Positions 36,768 through 47,579 of a DNA stretch of 64,000 nucleotides are shown piece by piece (position 1 is the first letter of the stretch; each line of letters starts with the position of its first letter). The translations under genes and the position numbers were made by a program. Origin of the DNA: Tragulus kanchil (lineage: Eukaryota > Chordata > Mammalia > Artiodactyla > Tragulidae); contig JAIOJX010000005.1 of the NCBI GenBank assembly GCA_022376925.1, positions 7,778,501 to 7,842,500 of the forward strand. Direction: 5' to 3'. The notes below the pieces were generated by a model, which was not told the origin of the DNA, made no database searches, and saw only the letters and a list, made by a program, of their open reading frames with translations.

Positions 36768-37084
36768 AAATTGTTTGTCCTGTAGGTTGCAGTCTAAAGG
36801 GTTGAAAACCTCTGATCTAATCTACCTACTTCGTTCAAAAGCTATGTCTTGGGGAGATAACGTGATGGCCAAGAATGCACAGCTAGTTCTGTGGTAAGAA
36901 CTTAGTTCCCCAGGCCCTCGGCCAGTATCTGTTCCACTGAGTCATTCAGCCAGAGGCCAGTCTCTCTAGGGGGAATAGGAAAGAAACACAGAGGTGTTTC
37001 TAGGGGACTCAAGGGAGCACCTGGACATTGGCACAAGGAAGAGGATCAGTAGCGTTGGGGTCTCCATGTCTTTTTACAAATTAA

Positions 37085-37910
37085 GTAATTATTTTATTTT
37101 TTGGTTGCATCAGGTCTTTGTTGCTGTGCACGGGCTTTTTTCTCTAGTCGTGGTGAGTGGGGCCACTTTCTGCTGTGGCTCATGGGCTTCTCATTGCCGT
37201 GGCTTCTCTTGTGGCGTGCGGGCTTAGGTGCTGCATGGCTTGTGGAATCTTCCCCGGGCCAGGGATCGAACCCAAGTGTCCTGCACTGGTGATGGGGACA
37301 GAGTAGAATAGGTAGGTGGTTGTAGAGTCCTAGTAGGGGATGGTAGGTAGAAGGGAGACACCTGAGAGAGGTTGGGAGGCCAGTGAGTTGACGATAACTC
37401 AGGAGAGCTGCTCCTTGTTCAGTAAAGCAGGCTCAACTGGGTATAAACAGCTGATGAAGGAGAAGCTGGTGAAGAAGCAACCAATGATGTATGTCCTGCA
37501 TCTGCATCTACTTGAGGGGGGCGGTCTTCTACCATCCTCTGTATATGGCTGCCCACTCAACTGAGGGAGAGCAGAGCAGAGCTTTCCTGCCTGCCCGCTT
37601 GCACCTCTTACAAGTACCCTATCCTCATAAATCCTTTTCTTGTCTATCCCTCGTTGAATTCCTTCTGCATTGAGGCACGAAGAACCTGAGCCTCAGTGGG
37701 TCCAGACATTGGGTGAGTGCTGGATTAAGTCCCGGCCATGTGGGTTCAAGTCCCAGACAGGGTTTTGGCCGGAATTGAGTCCTGACTACGTGGGTTCACG
37801 TCCCAAGCAGGGTTCCATCAGGTCTGGGTCCTGGCTTTGAGTCTCAAGTCGAGGTAAAACCCTTTCACTGGGATACAGATTCTTCACCACTGAGCCATCA
37901 GGGAAGTCTT
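37085..37910 (-). mobile_element. CHR-type SINE antisense, split by a solo LTR
   Basis: 37085-37289 and 37868-37910 are the two parts of one reversed SINE (caggtctttgttgctgtgca ... gatcgaacccaagtgtcctg | gatacagattcttcaccact ... atcagggaagtc). Confidence 0.82.
37290..37867 (+). mobile_element. Solo LTR (ERV class I type), 578 bp
   Basis: Starts TGATGGGGACAG and ends CCCTTTCA. Identical CTGG target duplications are at 37286-37289 and 37868-37871. Contains cctcataaatcc as a possible polyA signal and, near its 3' end, imperfect tandem units of about 47 bp (gtgggttcaagtccc / gtgggttcacgtccc). No coding sequence. An alternative reading is LTR plus leader sequence. Confidence 0.7.
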
Positions 37911-38219
37911 CCACATATGTTTTAAGTGGGCACACTGGACATTCAAGCTACTCAATCTTTTGCTTGCCATTTTCACCTCAAAATAATAACCAAAGGATGC
38001 CTACAACGTGTTTGAATAGAGCCAGCAGCAGCAGCAGTGCTGAGTACTTTACCGCCTCCCTCAACTGGTTGTACGAGGTAGGACAGACAAGGGGGAGAGA
38101 AGCTGGATGGCCACCTAGGCCGTGGCTGTAGGGCCGACTGAAACAGGTTGGCCCTGGCTAAGAGGATAGAAGAAATACTTTTCAATGCTGAGAAATAGAA
38201 CATTATTGTGCCTTACAGC

Positions 38220-38397
38220 AGAGGTCTTCAGTCTCCAGGATCTAATGCTGAAATGGAGCTGACATCATGATAATGAAAACAGAGTACAGTCCATGTAGCA
38301 TGCTTGAAATCATACCCCATCCCACCTCTGTCCATGGAAAAATTGTCTTCTGTGACATCCATCCCGGATGCCCAAAAGGTTGGGGATCACTGCCTTA
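38220..38397. mobile_element. hAT-like nonautonomous element
   Basis: Ends cagaggtcttcagtctccag and ggttggggatcactgcc are roughly inverted. Inside is ccatggaaaaattgtcttct, common in mammalian hAT MITEs. Confidence 0.6.
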
Positions 38398-38538
38398 AAG
38401 TATAGTAGCCTATTGGGAAACCAGAGGAGCAGCCAGGCCTGCCTGATCCACACACAGGCTGAGCAATCCTCACCATCAGCCCTAAAGACTAAGGCATTGG
38501 TACATCCCTTACGTACCACACTCATCCATTCCTTGAAT

Positions 38539-38891
38539 TTTAAAAAATTTTTTATTTATTTATTTTTGGCTATTCTGGGTTTTCACTGCTGCCACAGGCT
38601 CTTCTTTAGTTGCAGGGGATGGGGACTCCTCTCTAGCGGAGGTGAGCAGCCTTCTTGTTGCAGTGACTTCTCTTGTTGTGGAACTTGGGCTCTAGGGCAC
38701 ACAGGCTTCAGTAGTTGTGGCCCATGGGCTCCATAGTTGTGGCTCTGTGGTTCTAGAGCACAGGCTCCATCGTTGTGGCTCATGGGCTTAGATGCTCCAC
38801 AGCATGTGGGATCTTTCTGGATCAGGGATCGAACCCATGTCTCCTGCATTGGCAGGCGAACTCTTAACCATTGAGCTACCAGGGAAGCCCT
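38539..38891 (-). mobile_element. CHR-type SINE antisense with perfect target duplication
   Basis: Reversed body from tattctgggttttcactgct to gctaccagggaagccct. The 11-base repeats attccttgaat are at 38528-38538 and 38892-38902. Confidence 0.9.
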
Positions 38892-39258
38892 ATTCCTTGA
38901 ATGTTGATCAGCGTCTCCTGTGGACTAAAGTCAGAAGCACCATAAGGACTGACCCTGTGTTCAACACAGCTTTCCCATACAACAGGTAGGCTGATTGTCA
39001 TCGAGGAGGATGCTGAGAGGTTTAGATGCATGTACAGTTGACCCCTGAATGGCACAGGTGTCAGGAATATAGACCCTCAAAAATCTGAGAATAACTTACA
39101 GTTGGCCCCAACAAGCTTCCAGGTAATTCTAAGTTCAACCCAAAACCACATTTGAAAAGCAAGGATCTATGTCCAGTCCTGCCAGATAGTTCTGTGCCTC
39201 ACCCATTCATTACCAAAAAAAAAAAAAAAAGAAAAATCAAAGTATAATTCAACATCGT

Positions 39259-41442
39259 GTATATTTGTCCCTCTCTCTACTTCTGTTCTTAGAAGTATAA
39301 TTTTTAAAGCACAAACATGGGTAATCTCTATATGTTTGAGATTTGTCATCAAGCAGAATGCATAAGAAGTTGAAATCTGTAATTTCCTTAGCAGGAGGTT
39401 AATAGGTGCTGTGTGTTTATTTTAAAGGCAACAGTCATTAACTATAAATGCTATGGTCTTGTCTCTAGAATAATGGAATGTGTTTTAAACTAAGAGCTTG
39501 GCATGATCAATATTAATGAGAATGAAAGAGGAAGAAAAACATTTTGTTCTTTTAAAAATTCAGTCCTTTGAAAGAGGACAGGACATGACAATGTTTTATT
39601 TATATCTTTCTACCATCGTTATTTAATTGAAAGAGACTTAGAAAAAACATCAGCTGATCTTGCTTACATGGGTAAATATACCAGGTTATCTCTTTGCTTT
39701 TCCAGACCACCTCTATCTATACCTCAACTTAACCAAGGCAAGTTTTATTCTAAATTCTTTCAACGTGTATACTGGGATTGCCCTGGTGGTCCAGTGATTA
39801 AGACTCTGTGCTTCCAACACAGAGGGGCACGGGTCCAATCCCTGATCGGAGAAGTAAGATCCCACGTGCCTTGAGTTACAGCCAAAACAAATTTTTTAAA
39901 ATGTGTGCTTCTTTTTGGACAAGCAAAGACTAAAATCACTTTTAAAGGATTAAATGCAAACTAAAATAATAGGAAGACATATTGCTTGCTAAAGAGTTTT
40001 TCTTGAGTACTCAATACGAATAAGCAAAGTTTTCAAGTTTGGCGGCAAGGAAAGAAGAATCTTGCCTGATAGACAGCCCACAGAGGTGAAGACTCATGCT
40101 ATTTACAGAAATGACTACAAAACTTAATTTTAGCTAGAAGACCTTTGTACAGTTCTTGATGTAAATCCTCATAGAATTATTATGTGACATAAGGTTGAAG
40201 GAACAGAGCTTTTCTTTCTGCCTAAAAGTGCACGTGTTCTCATCTGGTTGTTTTTTTAATATTTGATTCCTTTCTATTTGGCTGCGCCTGACCTCAGTTG
40301 TGGTTGTCTTTTAGTTTCATCCTTCAAGCTCCTGGAGTTGCGGCCCCTGTTTCTGGTATATTTGTCCCTCTCTCTACTTCTGTTCTTAGAAGTATAATTT
40401 TTAAAGCACAAACATGGGTAATCTCTATATGTTTGAGATTTGTCATCAAGCAGAATGCATAAGAAGTTGAAATCTGTAATTTCCTTAGCAGGAGGTTAAT
40501 AGGTGCTGTGTGTTTATTTTAAAGGCAACAGTCATTAACTATAAATGCTATGGTCTTGTCTCTAGAATAATGGAATGTGTTTTAAACTAAGAGCTTGGCA
40601 TGATCAATATTAATGAGAATGAAAGAGGAAGAAAAACATTTTGTTCTTTTAAAAATTCAGTCCTTTGAAAGAGGACAGGACATGACAATGTTTTATTTAT
40701 ATCTTTCTACCATCGTTATTTAATTGAAAGAGACTTAGAAAAAACATCAGCTGATCTTGCTTACATGGGTAAATATACCAGGTTATCTCTTTGCTTTTCC
40801 AGACCACCTCTATCTATACCTCAACTTAACCAAGGCAAGTTTTATTCTAAATTCTTTCAACGTGTATACTGGGATTGCCCTGGTGGTCCAGTGATTAAGA
40901 CTCTGTGCTTCCAACACAGAGGGGCACGGGTCCAATCCCTGATCGGAGAAGTAAGATCCCACGTGCCTTGAGTTACAGCCAAAACAAATTTTTTAAAATG
41001 TGTGCTTCTTTTTGGACAAGCAAAGACTAAAATCACTTTTAAAGGATTAAATGCAAACTAAAATAATAGGAAGACATATTGCTTGCTAAAGAGTTTTTCT
41101 TGAGTACTCAATACGAATAAGCAAAGTTTTCAAGTTTGGCGGCAAGGAAAGAAGAATCTTGCCTGATAGACAGCCCACAGAGGTGAAGACTCATGCTATT
41201 TACAGAAATGACTACAAAACTTAATTTTAGCTAGAAGACCTTTGTACAGTTCTTGATGTAAATCCTCATAGAATTATTATGTGACATAAGGTTGAAGGAA
41301 CAGAGCTTTTCTTTCTGCCTAAAAGTGCACGTGTTCTCATCTGGTTGTTTTTTTAATATTTGATTCCTTTCTCTATTTGGCTGCGCCGGCTCTCAGTTGT
41401 GGTTGTCTTTTTAGTTTCATCCTTCAAGCTCTGAGTTGCGGC
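39259..41442. repeat. Direct duplication, unit about 1086 bp (39259-40344 / 40356-41442)
   Basis: Offset 1097, filler of 11 bases at 40345-40355. The end of copy 1 is a garbled version of the antisense SINE that is complete in copy 2 (near 41370). Confidence 0.97.
39777..39895 (+). mobile_element. Short tRNA-type SINE, sense (second copy 40874-40992)
   Basis: gattgccctggtggtccagt ... agaagtaagatcccacgtgc with a short A/T tail. Confidence 0.85.
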
Positions 41443-41533
41443 ACATGGGATCTAGCTCCTTGGCCAGGAATCAAACCTGGGATCCTGCACTGAGAGCACA
41501 GAGTCTTAGCCACCGGACCACCAGGCAGGTCCC
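41370..41533 (-). mobile_element. Short tRNA-type SINE, antisense (copies 40262-40344 partial and 42461-42624)
   Basis: Reversed body tatttggctgcgccggctct ... accggaccaccaggcaggtcc. The three occurrences result from chained duplications. Confidence 0.85.
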
Positions 41534-41724
41534 TTATTAGTGTTCTTAGAGAGGAAAAACAAGGACCCACCGTCCATCACAGGGAACTCTTGGGTGATTT
41601 GGTTCTCATTAGCTTGTGTGTTAGTTTTCTATTTGCCATTGTAAATAGTACTACTATCAAAAATATTCAGGACTTTCCAAATAACATCTGGAATGCTACT
41701 CAATATTCTGTAATAACTTACATG

Positions 41725-41838
41725 GGGGTAGTATCTGAAAAAGCATGGATATATCTGTATGTAAACGGATTCACTTTGCTATACACCTAAAACTAACACA
41801 ACATTGTAAATGATCTATACTCCAATAAAACAAAAAAG
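41725..41838 (+). mobile_element. L1 3' end, sense (second copy 42816-42929)
   Basis: gctatacacctaaaactaac, acaacattgtaaatgatcta and ctccaataaaac form the standard artiodactyl L1 terminus. Confidence 0.85.
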
Positions 41839-43277
41839 TTTAAGTATATTCAGTGAAATGGCATTGAGATATCAGGAAATTCCCAACTTTTTCATCTGTT
41901 TTGTGATTTCAAGCAATGGCATTTCTTGCAGGCTTGGGCACACATAATGGACAAAAAAACAAACAAGAAAAAAACAATAGATTTTTTTTACTGGGGCAAG
42001 TCTAGGTTCGAAACTACCAACAGTTCCCCTCACAAGCCTTTTGGAGGTTTTGTACCCGTCAGGAGAAATCCGATGTGAAAGAAACTATCCTGAGAAAATA
42101 AGCATGACTTGGAAGGTTAGTTGGTGAAATTGAAACCTTTCTCTCTTGGTTCTTATTTAATAGGAAGACATATTGCTTGCTAAAGAGTTTTCTTGAGTAC
42201 TCAATAGATAAGCAAAGTTTTCAAGTTTGGCGGCAAGGAAAGAAGAATCTTGCCTGATAGACAGCCCACAGAGGTGAAGACTCATGCTATTTACAGAAAT
42301 GACTACAAAACTTAATTTTAGCTAGAAGACCTTTGTACAGTTCTTGATGTAAATCCTCATAGAATTATTATGTGACATAAGGTTGAAGGAACAGAGCTTT
42401 TCTTTCTGCCTAAAAGTGCACGTGTTCTCATCTGGTTGTTTTTTTAATATTTGATTCCTTTCTCTATTTGGCTGCGCAGGCTCTCAGTTGTGGTTGTCTA
42501 TTTAGTTTCATCCTTCAAGCTCTGAGTTGCGGCACATGGGATCTAGCTCCTTGGCCAGGAATCAAACCTGGGATCCTGCACTGAGAGCACAGAGTCTTAG
42601 CCACCGGACCACCAGGCAGGTCCCTTATTAGTGTTCTTAGAGAGGAAAAACAAGGACCCACCGTCCATCACAGGGAACTCTTGGGTGATTTGGTTCTCAT
42701 TAGCTTGTGTGTTAGTTTTCTATTTGCCATTGTAAATAGTACTACTATCAAAAATATTCAGGACTTTCCAAATAACATCTGGAATGCTACTCAATATTCT
42801 GTAATAACTTACATGGGGGTAGTATCTGAAAAAGCATGGATATATCTGTATGTAAACGGATTCACTTTGCTATACACCTAAAACTAACACAACATTGTAA
42901 ATGATCTATACTCCAATAAAACAAAAAAGTTTAAGTATATTCAGTGAAATGGCATTGAGATATCAGGAAATTCCCAACTTTTTCATCTGTTTTGTGATTT
43001 CAAGCAATGGCATTTCTTGCAGGCTTGGGCACACATAATGGACAAAAAAACAAACAAGAAAAAAACAATAGATTTTTTTTACTGGGGCAAGTCTAGGTTC
43101 GAAACTACCAACAGTTCCCCTCACAAGCCTTTTGGAGGTTTTGTACCCGTCAGGAGAAATCCGATGTGAAAGAAACTATCCTGAGAAAATAAGCATGACT
43201 TGGAAGGTTAGTTGGTGAAATTGAAACCTTTCTCTCTTGGTTCTTATTTCTGCTTTTCTTCTTTGTCACCACTGCAG

Positions 43278-43370
43278 GTGTCCCTGGCTCCATGCCAAAC
43301 GCGTCGTGGGCTGGTGACCTTAGAGCTGTGAAGTGGGCTGATATGGAAAATAAACACGGAGGCTGTCACG
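43278..43370 (+). CDS. GCNT2: GCNT2 shared exon 2 (residues 307-337, split codons at both ends)
   Basis: This 93-nt exon is used by all GCNT2 isoforms. The acceptor follows a pyrimidine-rich tract ending actgcag at 43277, and the donor is CACG|gtgagg. Translation continues exon 1 as [11 protein letters not shown] and ends with GGCH, so residues 307-337 are joined without gap to the final exon. A sequon is visible at N314 and a family cysteine at C336. Both introns are phase 1, as expected. The end of a 1.1-kb duplicated block lies only 28 bp upstream (43249), but the polypyrimidine tract and exon themselves are single copy. An inverted SINE pair begins about 180 bp downstream. Confidence 0.95.
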
Positions 43371-43550
43371 GTGAGGCATTCTTCTCGAACTTTGAGGCCA
43401 CTGTGTTTGTCGGTGTTGGCATGAGGTAGCTGGAATACAGGGGCTCTCACAGAGAGACCTCCTGGGTCCCTTAGACCGGATGTGAATCATTAAACATCAT
43501 AGCTAGAGGCATTTGAGACCCAGTCCTTGAAAAGTATGTGTATCTTTTCT

Positions 43551-44145
43551 TTAAATAGTATTAATTTTTAAAATTGTTATTGAGTTACTTTGGCTGCACT
43601 GAGTCATCTTTGCTGCGTGTGGGGTTTCTCTAGCTGTGTTGGGAAGGGCCTCTTTAGTTGCAGTGGCTTCTCTTGTGGAGCACATGCTTAGTTGTCCCAC
43701 AGCTTGTGGGGTCCTAGTTCCCAGACCAGGGATTGAACCTGTATCCCCTGCATTGGCAGGCAGATTCGTAACCACTGGACCACCAAGGAAGTCCCAAGTC
43801 TAAGTATCCTAAAGACATTCACCAGGGCTTCCCTGGTGGCTCAATGGTAAAGAATCCATCTGCCAATGCAGGAGACACAGGTGCGATCCCTCATCCAGGA
43901 AGATCCCACATGCCACGAAGCAATGAAGCCCGTGCGTTACAACTGTCGAGCTTGTGCTCTAGAGCCCGGGAGCCACAGCATCTGAGCCCACCTGCCCTAG
44001 AACCTGTGCTCGGAAACAAGAGAAGCCTCTGCAGTGAGAAGCCTGCACAGCACAACTAGAGAGTAACCCGCAGTCACTGCAACTGGAAAAGAGAGCCCGC
44101 ACGGCAACAAAGACCCAGCCCAGCCATAAATAAAGACAAGACGTG
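43551..44145. mobile_element. Inverted pair of CHR-type SINEs just after exon 2
   Basis: 43551-43797 is antisense (ending gaccaccaaggaagtccc) and 43828-44145 is sense (starting gggcttccctggtggctcaa), separated by 30 bp. Transcribed in intron 2 they could fold into a long stem. Confidence 0.88.
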
Positions 44146-44539
44146 CTTCGGCTTATAATTTACTTAGGGTGATATAGATTTGGGTCCAAAGTACAGTGGC
44201 ACTTTCTTCTTGCTGATTTCCGCGTTCTTCATGCTCGTTCCTCTTTCTGTTCCTTCTGGGTGCGTGGCAGTCAGAATGAGCAGGTGGTCAGGGTGAGACG
44301 AGGCATCATCTTCTCACCAGGGACGCGTGTCCCTCTCCTGAGCCTCTGCTCCCCCGCTGACGGGTTTCCAGGTGGCGTGAAGGAGTTTTCTGTGGCATGT
44401 GGGCTGGGGATCACAGCAAGGGAGGTTTCCCCTCCAAATAGATAAGAACTAGAACACAAGTGGTTGTAAAGAAGATTTTCTGTCAGTCCAGATGTGTTTT
44501 CCGCGAAGGCTCTCCCCTGGTCCACGGCAGGCACGTGCA
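44146..44539. other. Intron 2 sequence, no feature seen
   Basis: Open frames here are short and overlapping; none has splice support. Confidence 0.4.
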
Positions 44540-44905
44540 TTTGCTGATGAGAGCAGACATAACAAAGTACCGCAAAACTGATTGGTTTGAACCACAGAAA
44601 TGTGTTTGCTTACAGCCCTGGAGGCTGGACGTCGGAGATCTTCATGTCAGTAGGCTTGGTTTCTCCTTGTCCCCTCTCTCTGTCTTTGCCCTGCATCCTC
44701 CTGTGGCCTCCCCTCTGTGTGAGTCTGTTTCCTTATCTCTTCCTATGGAGACACCAGTCCTGCTGGATAAGGGCCCATCCGTTAGACCTCGTTTTCACTT
44801 AATTACCTCTTCAGAGGCCCTACATCTAACACAGCTACAGTCTGAGGTGCTGGGGGTTAGGATTTCAGCACATGAATTCGGGGGAAATACCATTCAGTTC
44901 ACAAG
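44540..44905 (-). mobile_element. MLT1-type MaLR LTR, antisense
   Basis: Reversed MLT1 landmarks in order: ataacaaagtaccgcaaaac, cagccctggaggctgga, gagacaccagtcctgctgga, gctgggggttaggatttcag and caattcag-like end. Old and diverged. Followed by (TA)n at 44920-44942. Confidence 0.75.
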
Positions 44906-44942
44906 AGCAGGTAATAAATACATATATATATATATATATATT

Positions 44943-45755
44943 TGAGTGAATGATTAAGCCAACAAGATGAATGAGTGAATAGCAAGGTTTGCCCTGTTCT
45001 CCCTTTGGTAATGATGACGTTTGGGCTCCTCCCCTCTGCCACTCAGTTTACAGCTTCACTTATTAGTCCTTTTATTCTACCCCTAGGATTTCAGGTGAAA
45101 ACTTCTAAACTGCTGCTTCTCGCTCTCCATCACGCGAACCCTCCTTCCCGGGTCTGTCCTTGAGGCCCTGCCCCCATGATAGATGGCCACATCCTTGGGT
45201 CCTTGCACAGTTTTTACTCAAGTATAGTCATATCTTTGCCTTAAGCAGCCCACAATTTCCTGAGAGGAAAGCTCGCTGCCACCTGCCTGCCCTCTCGTCA
45301 TGGCCCGCCCTCCTGGTGGGAAGACGAAGACAGACAGGAGGGTATTTTGCTCTTTGATCTCCTGGTGTTTCTTGGAAATGGACCATCTCTGTCAGTCAGA
45401 GTCCCAGTATTAGGGATCGGCTGTCTTCCCCACATCCTCGTGTACCCCTTGTCACCTGCCCTCTAGGGCCACTGCGGTCATCCTCTCGTCTGCTTCACCT
45501 TCTTTTCTCTGGCTGAAGCGCTTGAGGATTTCAACATCTACCCCATGGATCCATGCGATGTGATTACTTTGCAGCTCAAGCACCCGCCCCTGCCCCCGCC
45601 CCTACAGAAGTTCCTGTCCTCTGTGTACCAGCCACATAGACTCTTGATCCGAGAAGAGCCTTAGCTTCAGTCTCCTTGACATCACCTGTGTCCAGACCAG
45701 CCTCAGTAGAGAAACTATAGACTAGTTAGGTTTGCCTTGTTGTAAGGACTTTGGG
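44943..45755. other. Intron 2 sequence, no feature seen
   Basis: Moderately GC-rich unique sequence. No exon recognised. Confidence 0.4.
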
Positions 45756-45970
45756 GCTTCGCTAGTAACTCAGGGACAAAGAACCTGCCGGCAATGCAGG
45801 GGACATGGGTTCGATACTTGGATCAGGAAGATGCTCTGGAGAAGGAAATGGCAACCCACTCCAGTATTCTTGTCTGGAGAATCCCATGGACAGAGGAGCC
45901 TGGCGGGCTACAGTCCACGGGGTTGGGTCGCAAAAGAGTCAGATGTGACTTAGCGACTAAACAACAACAA
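45756..45970 (+). mobile_element. Bov-tA SINE, sense
   Basis: gggcttcgctagtaactcag ... gcctggcgggctacagtcca ... acaacaacaa. Flanked by ggactttg before (about 45746) and after (about 45971). Confidence 0.9.
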
Positions 45971-46484
45971 GGGACTTTGACTGATCACATGACAGATGGG
46001 GTCCATGAACGTAACCTATAACCAAGAGCTAGGTAGCATCCAAAGTTTGGATAGCCCAAACCCCCTTCAAACAAACGTCTCATTTCTTTCTCTTCTCCCA
46101 GTACCTGCTATGCCATCTGAGAGCCTTAAATAGTTCATAGCATAAAAACTGTTTGTCCCCAGACCACTCTAGAGGGAAAAGAAAGAGACATAGTGTGGAG
46201 GAGATAGAACTTTATGCCAAACCAGCAAGTCTGTAATACCATCTAGACCTTGTCCCCTTGGCTGCAAGTAACTAGACTTGTTCCAGACCTGTGAGTGCCC
46301 ACTTTCCGTGCCCTGTGAGCACTTGGAATCACAGAGCACCACTCTAGACCTGTGGTCTTGAACTCGGAGCTCCCATCTCTGATTACAGTCCCTACTAGTT
46401 TCCTTCGCCAACTTATATGCTATGTATTTTTACTGTCTTTCTTCCTGGAATGGAATAGAAGCTCCAATGGGGCTGAGGTTTTTG

Positions 46485-46821
46485 GTTTTTTGGTTTTTTT
46501 TTTAAAGATTTATTTATTTATTTTTGGGCGGGGGTCGGGTTGGGGAGGGAGGGGAGCGGGCGGGCCACTTCTATTGGTCTTTCATTTCTCCATTTTCATC
46601 CGTCTTTGTTCTTTGGCCCGTGTGGGCCTCCCATCGCGGTGGCGTCTGTCGCTGCAGAGCACCGGCTCTGGGCGCATGCGCTCCAGAGCTCTGACTCAGT
46701 GATTGGACACATCAGTCCAGCCGCTCTGCGGCACGTGGGATCTTCCCAGGCCAGGGATCGAACCGGAGCCCCTTGCACTGCAAGGCGGTGTCCTTACCCA
46801 CTGGACCACCAGGGGAAGCCC
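46485..46821 (-). mobile_element. Young distinctive-tail CHR-type SINE, antisense
   Basis: Perfect 16-base target duplications ggggctgaggtttttg at 46469-46484 and 46822-46837. The tail region at 46525-46563 is unusually G-rich. The body reads cacttctattggtctttcat ... ggaccaccaggggaagccc. Confidence 0.92.
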
Positions 46822-46839
46822 GGGGCTGAGGTTTTTGAC

Positions 46840-47384
46840 CAGTGTGTTCATTGCTATAAGCCCAAACCTAAAATATGATGTTGTCATTTTAGATGTTTGA
46901 TTTTTTAAGAATTGGAATTGCAAGAGGTTCAACTTTCCTGTTTTCCTCCTCCTACTGGTTTCTTTATGAGGACCCCTTGTCCAGCCTGTGTACTGCGTCC
47001 GCTGTTCCATGCTGTTCTCTAATGGATTTTAGATTCCTTTGCCATTTGACCCTACGAGACTGAGTCCTACGCATAATCATTGCCATTGTCTGCTTGTGGC
47101 CATTTGTGGTTCCCTAGACAGAACATTGCAGAACTGCCCTAAATCCACTCATGATCTCCCTTCAACTGAACCCTCTGCTGCCTACTTGTTCTTTATATCG
47201 TTAGTGTCCTGGTACTCATCATAGTATACGCCTTTCATCTTTTCAGCTCACCTTCAAACACCCAGTCTTATGCTGAGACAGCCTTTCTACTCTCAAAAGA
47301 TGATCCTTTCAATTTTAGGAAGAAATTTGAAGACATGTGGTTAAAATCTTACCAGTTGCTTTTTCAGGTCGTCCCTTTCCTCAA
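46840..47384. other. Intron 2 sequence, no feature seen
   Basis: No repeat or exon recognised. Confidence 0.4.
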
Positions 47385-47545
47385 TCTTAGAGCACTGTGT
47401 TTGGGGGAGGAGTGTAACTGCAGTGGGTCTTCATTGTGGAATGCAGGATCTAGCATATGGGATCTTAGTTCCCTGACCAGGGATCGAATCCACGTCCCCT
47501 CGCATTGGAAGGTGGATTCCCTCTGGACCACCAGGGAAGTCTTCA
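47385..47545 (-). mobile_element. Short tRNA-type SINE, antisense
   Basis: cttagttccctgaccaggga ... tctggaccaccagggaagtct. Confidence 0.8.
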
Positions 47546-47579
47546 TCATACAGCATTTTGGACCCTTCCTCCCACTGTT

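Larger units (their letters stand above)
41064..43249. repeat. Tandem direct duplication, unit about 1094 bp (41064-42157 / 42158-43249), next to exon 2
   Basis: Starts inside copy 2 of the previous duplication, so 39968-40256 has three copies (also 41064-41352 and 42158-42445). No filler. The last copy ends 28 bp before GCNT2 exon 2. Single-base differences occur (for example gcgccgg versus gcgcagg). Confidence 0.97.

Noticed and set aside
44460..44945. 161-codon open frame ending in a TA repeat
   Set aside because: Overlaps an antisense MLT1 LTR and a (TA)n tract.
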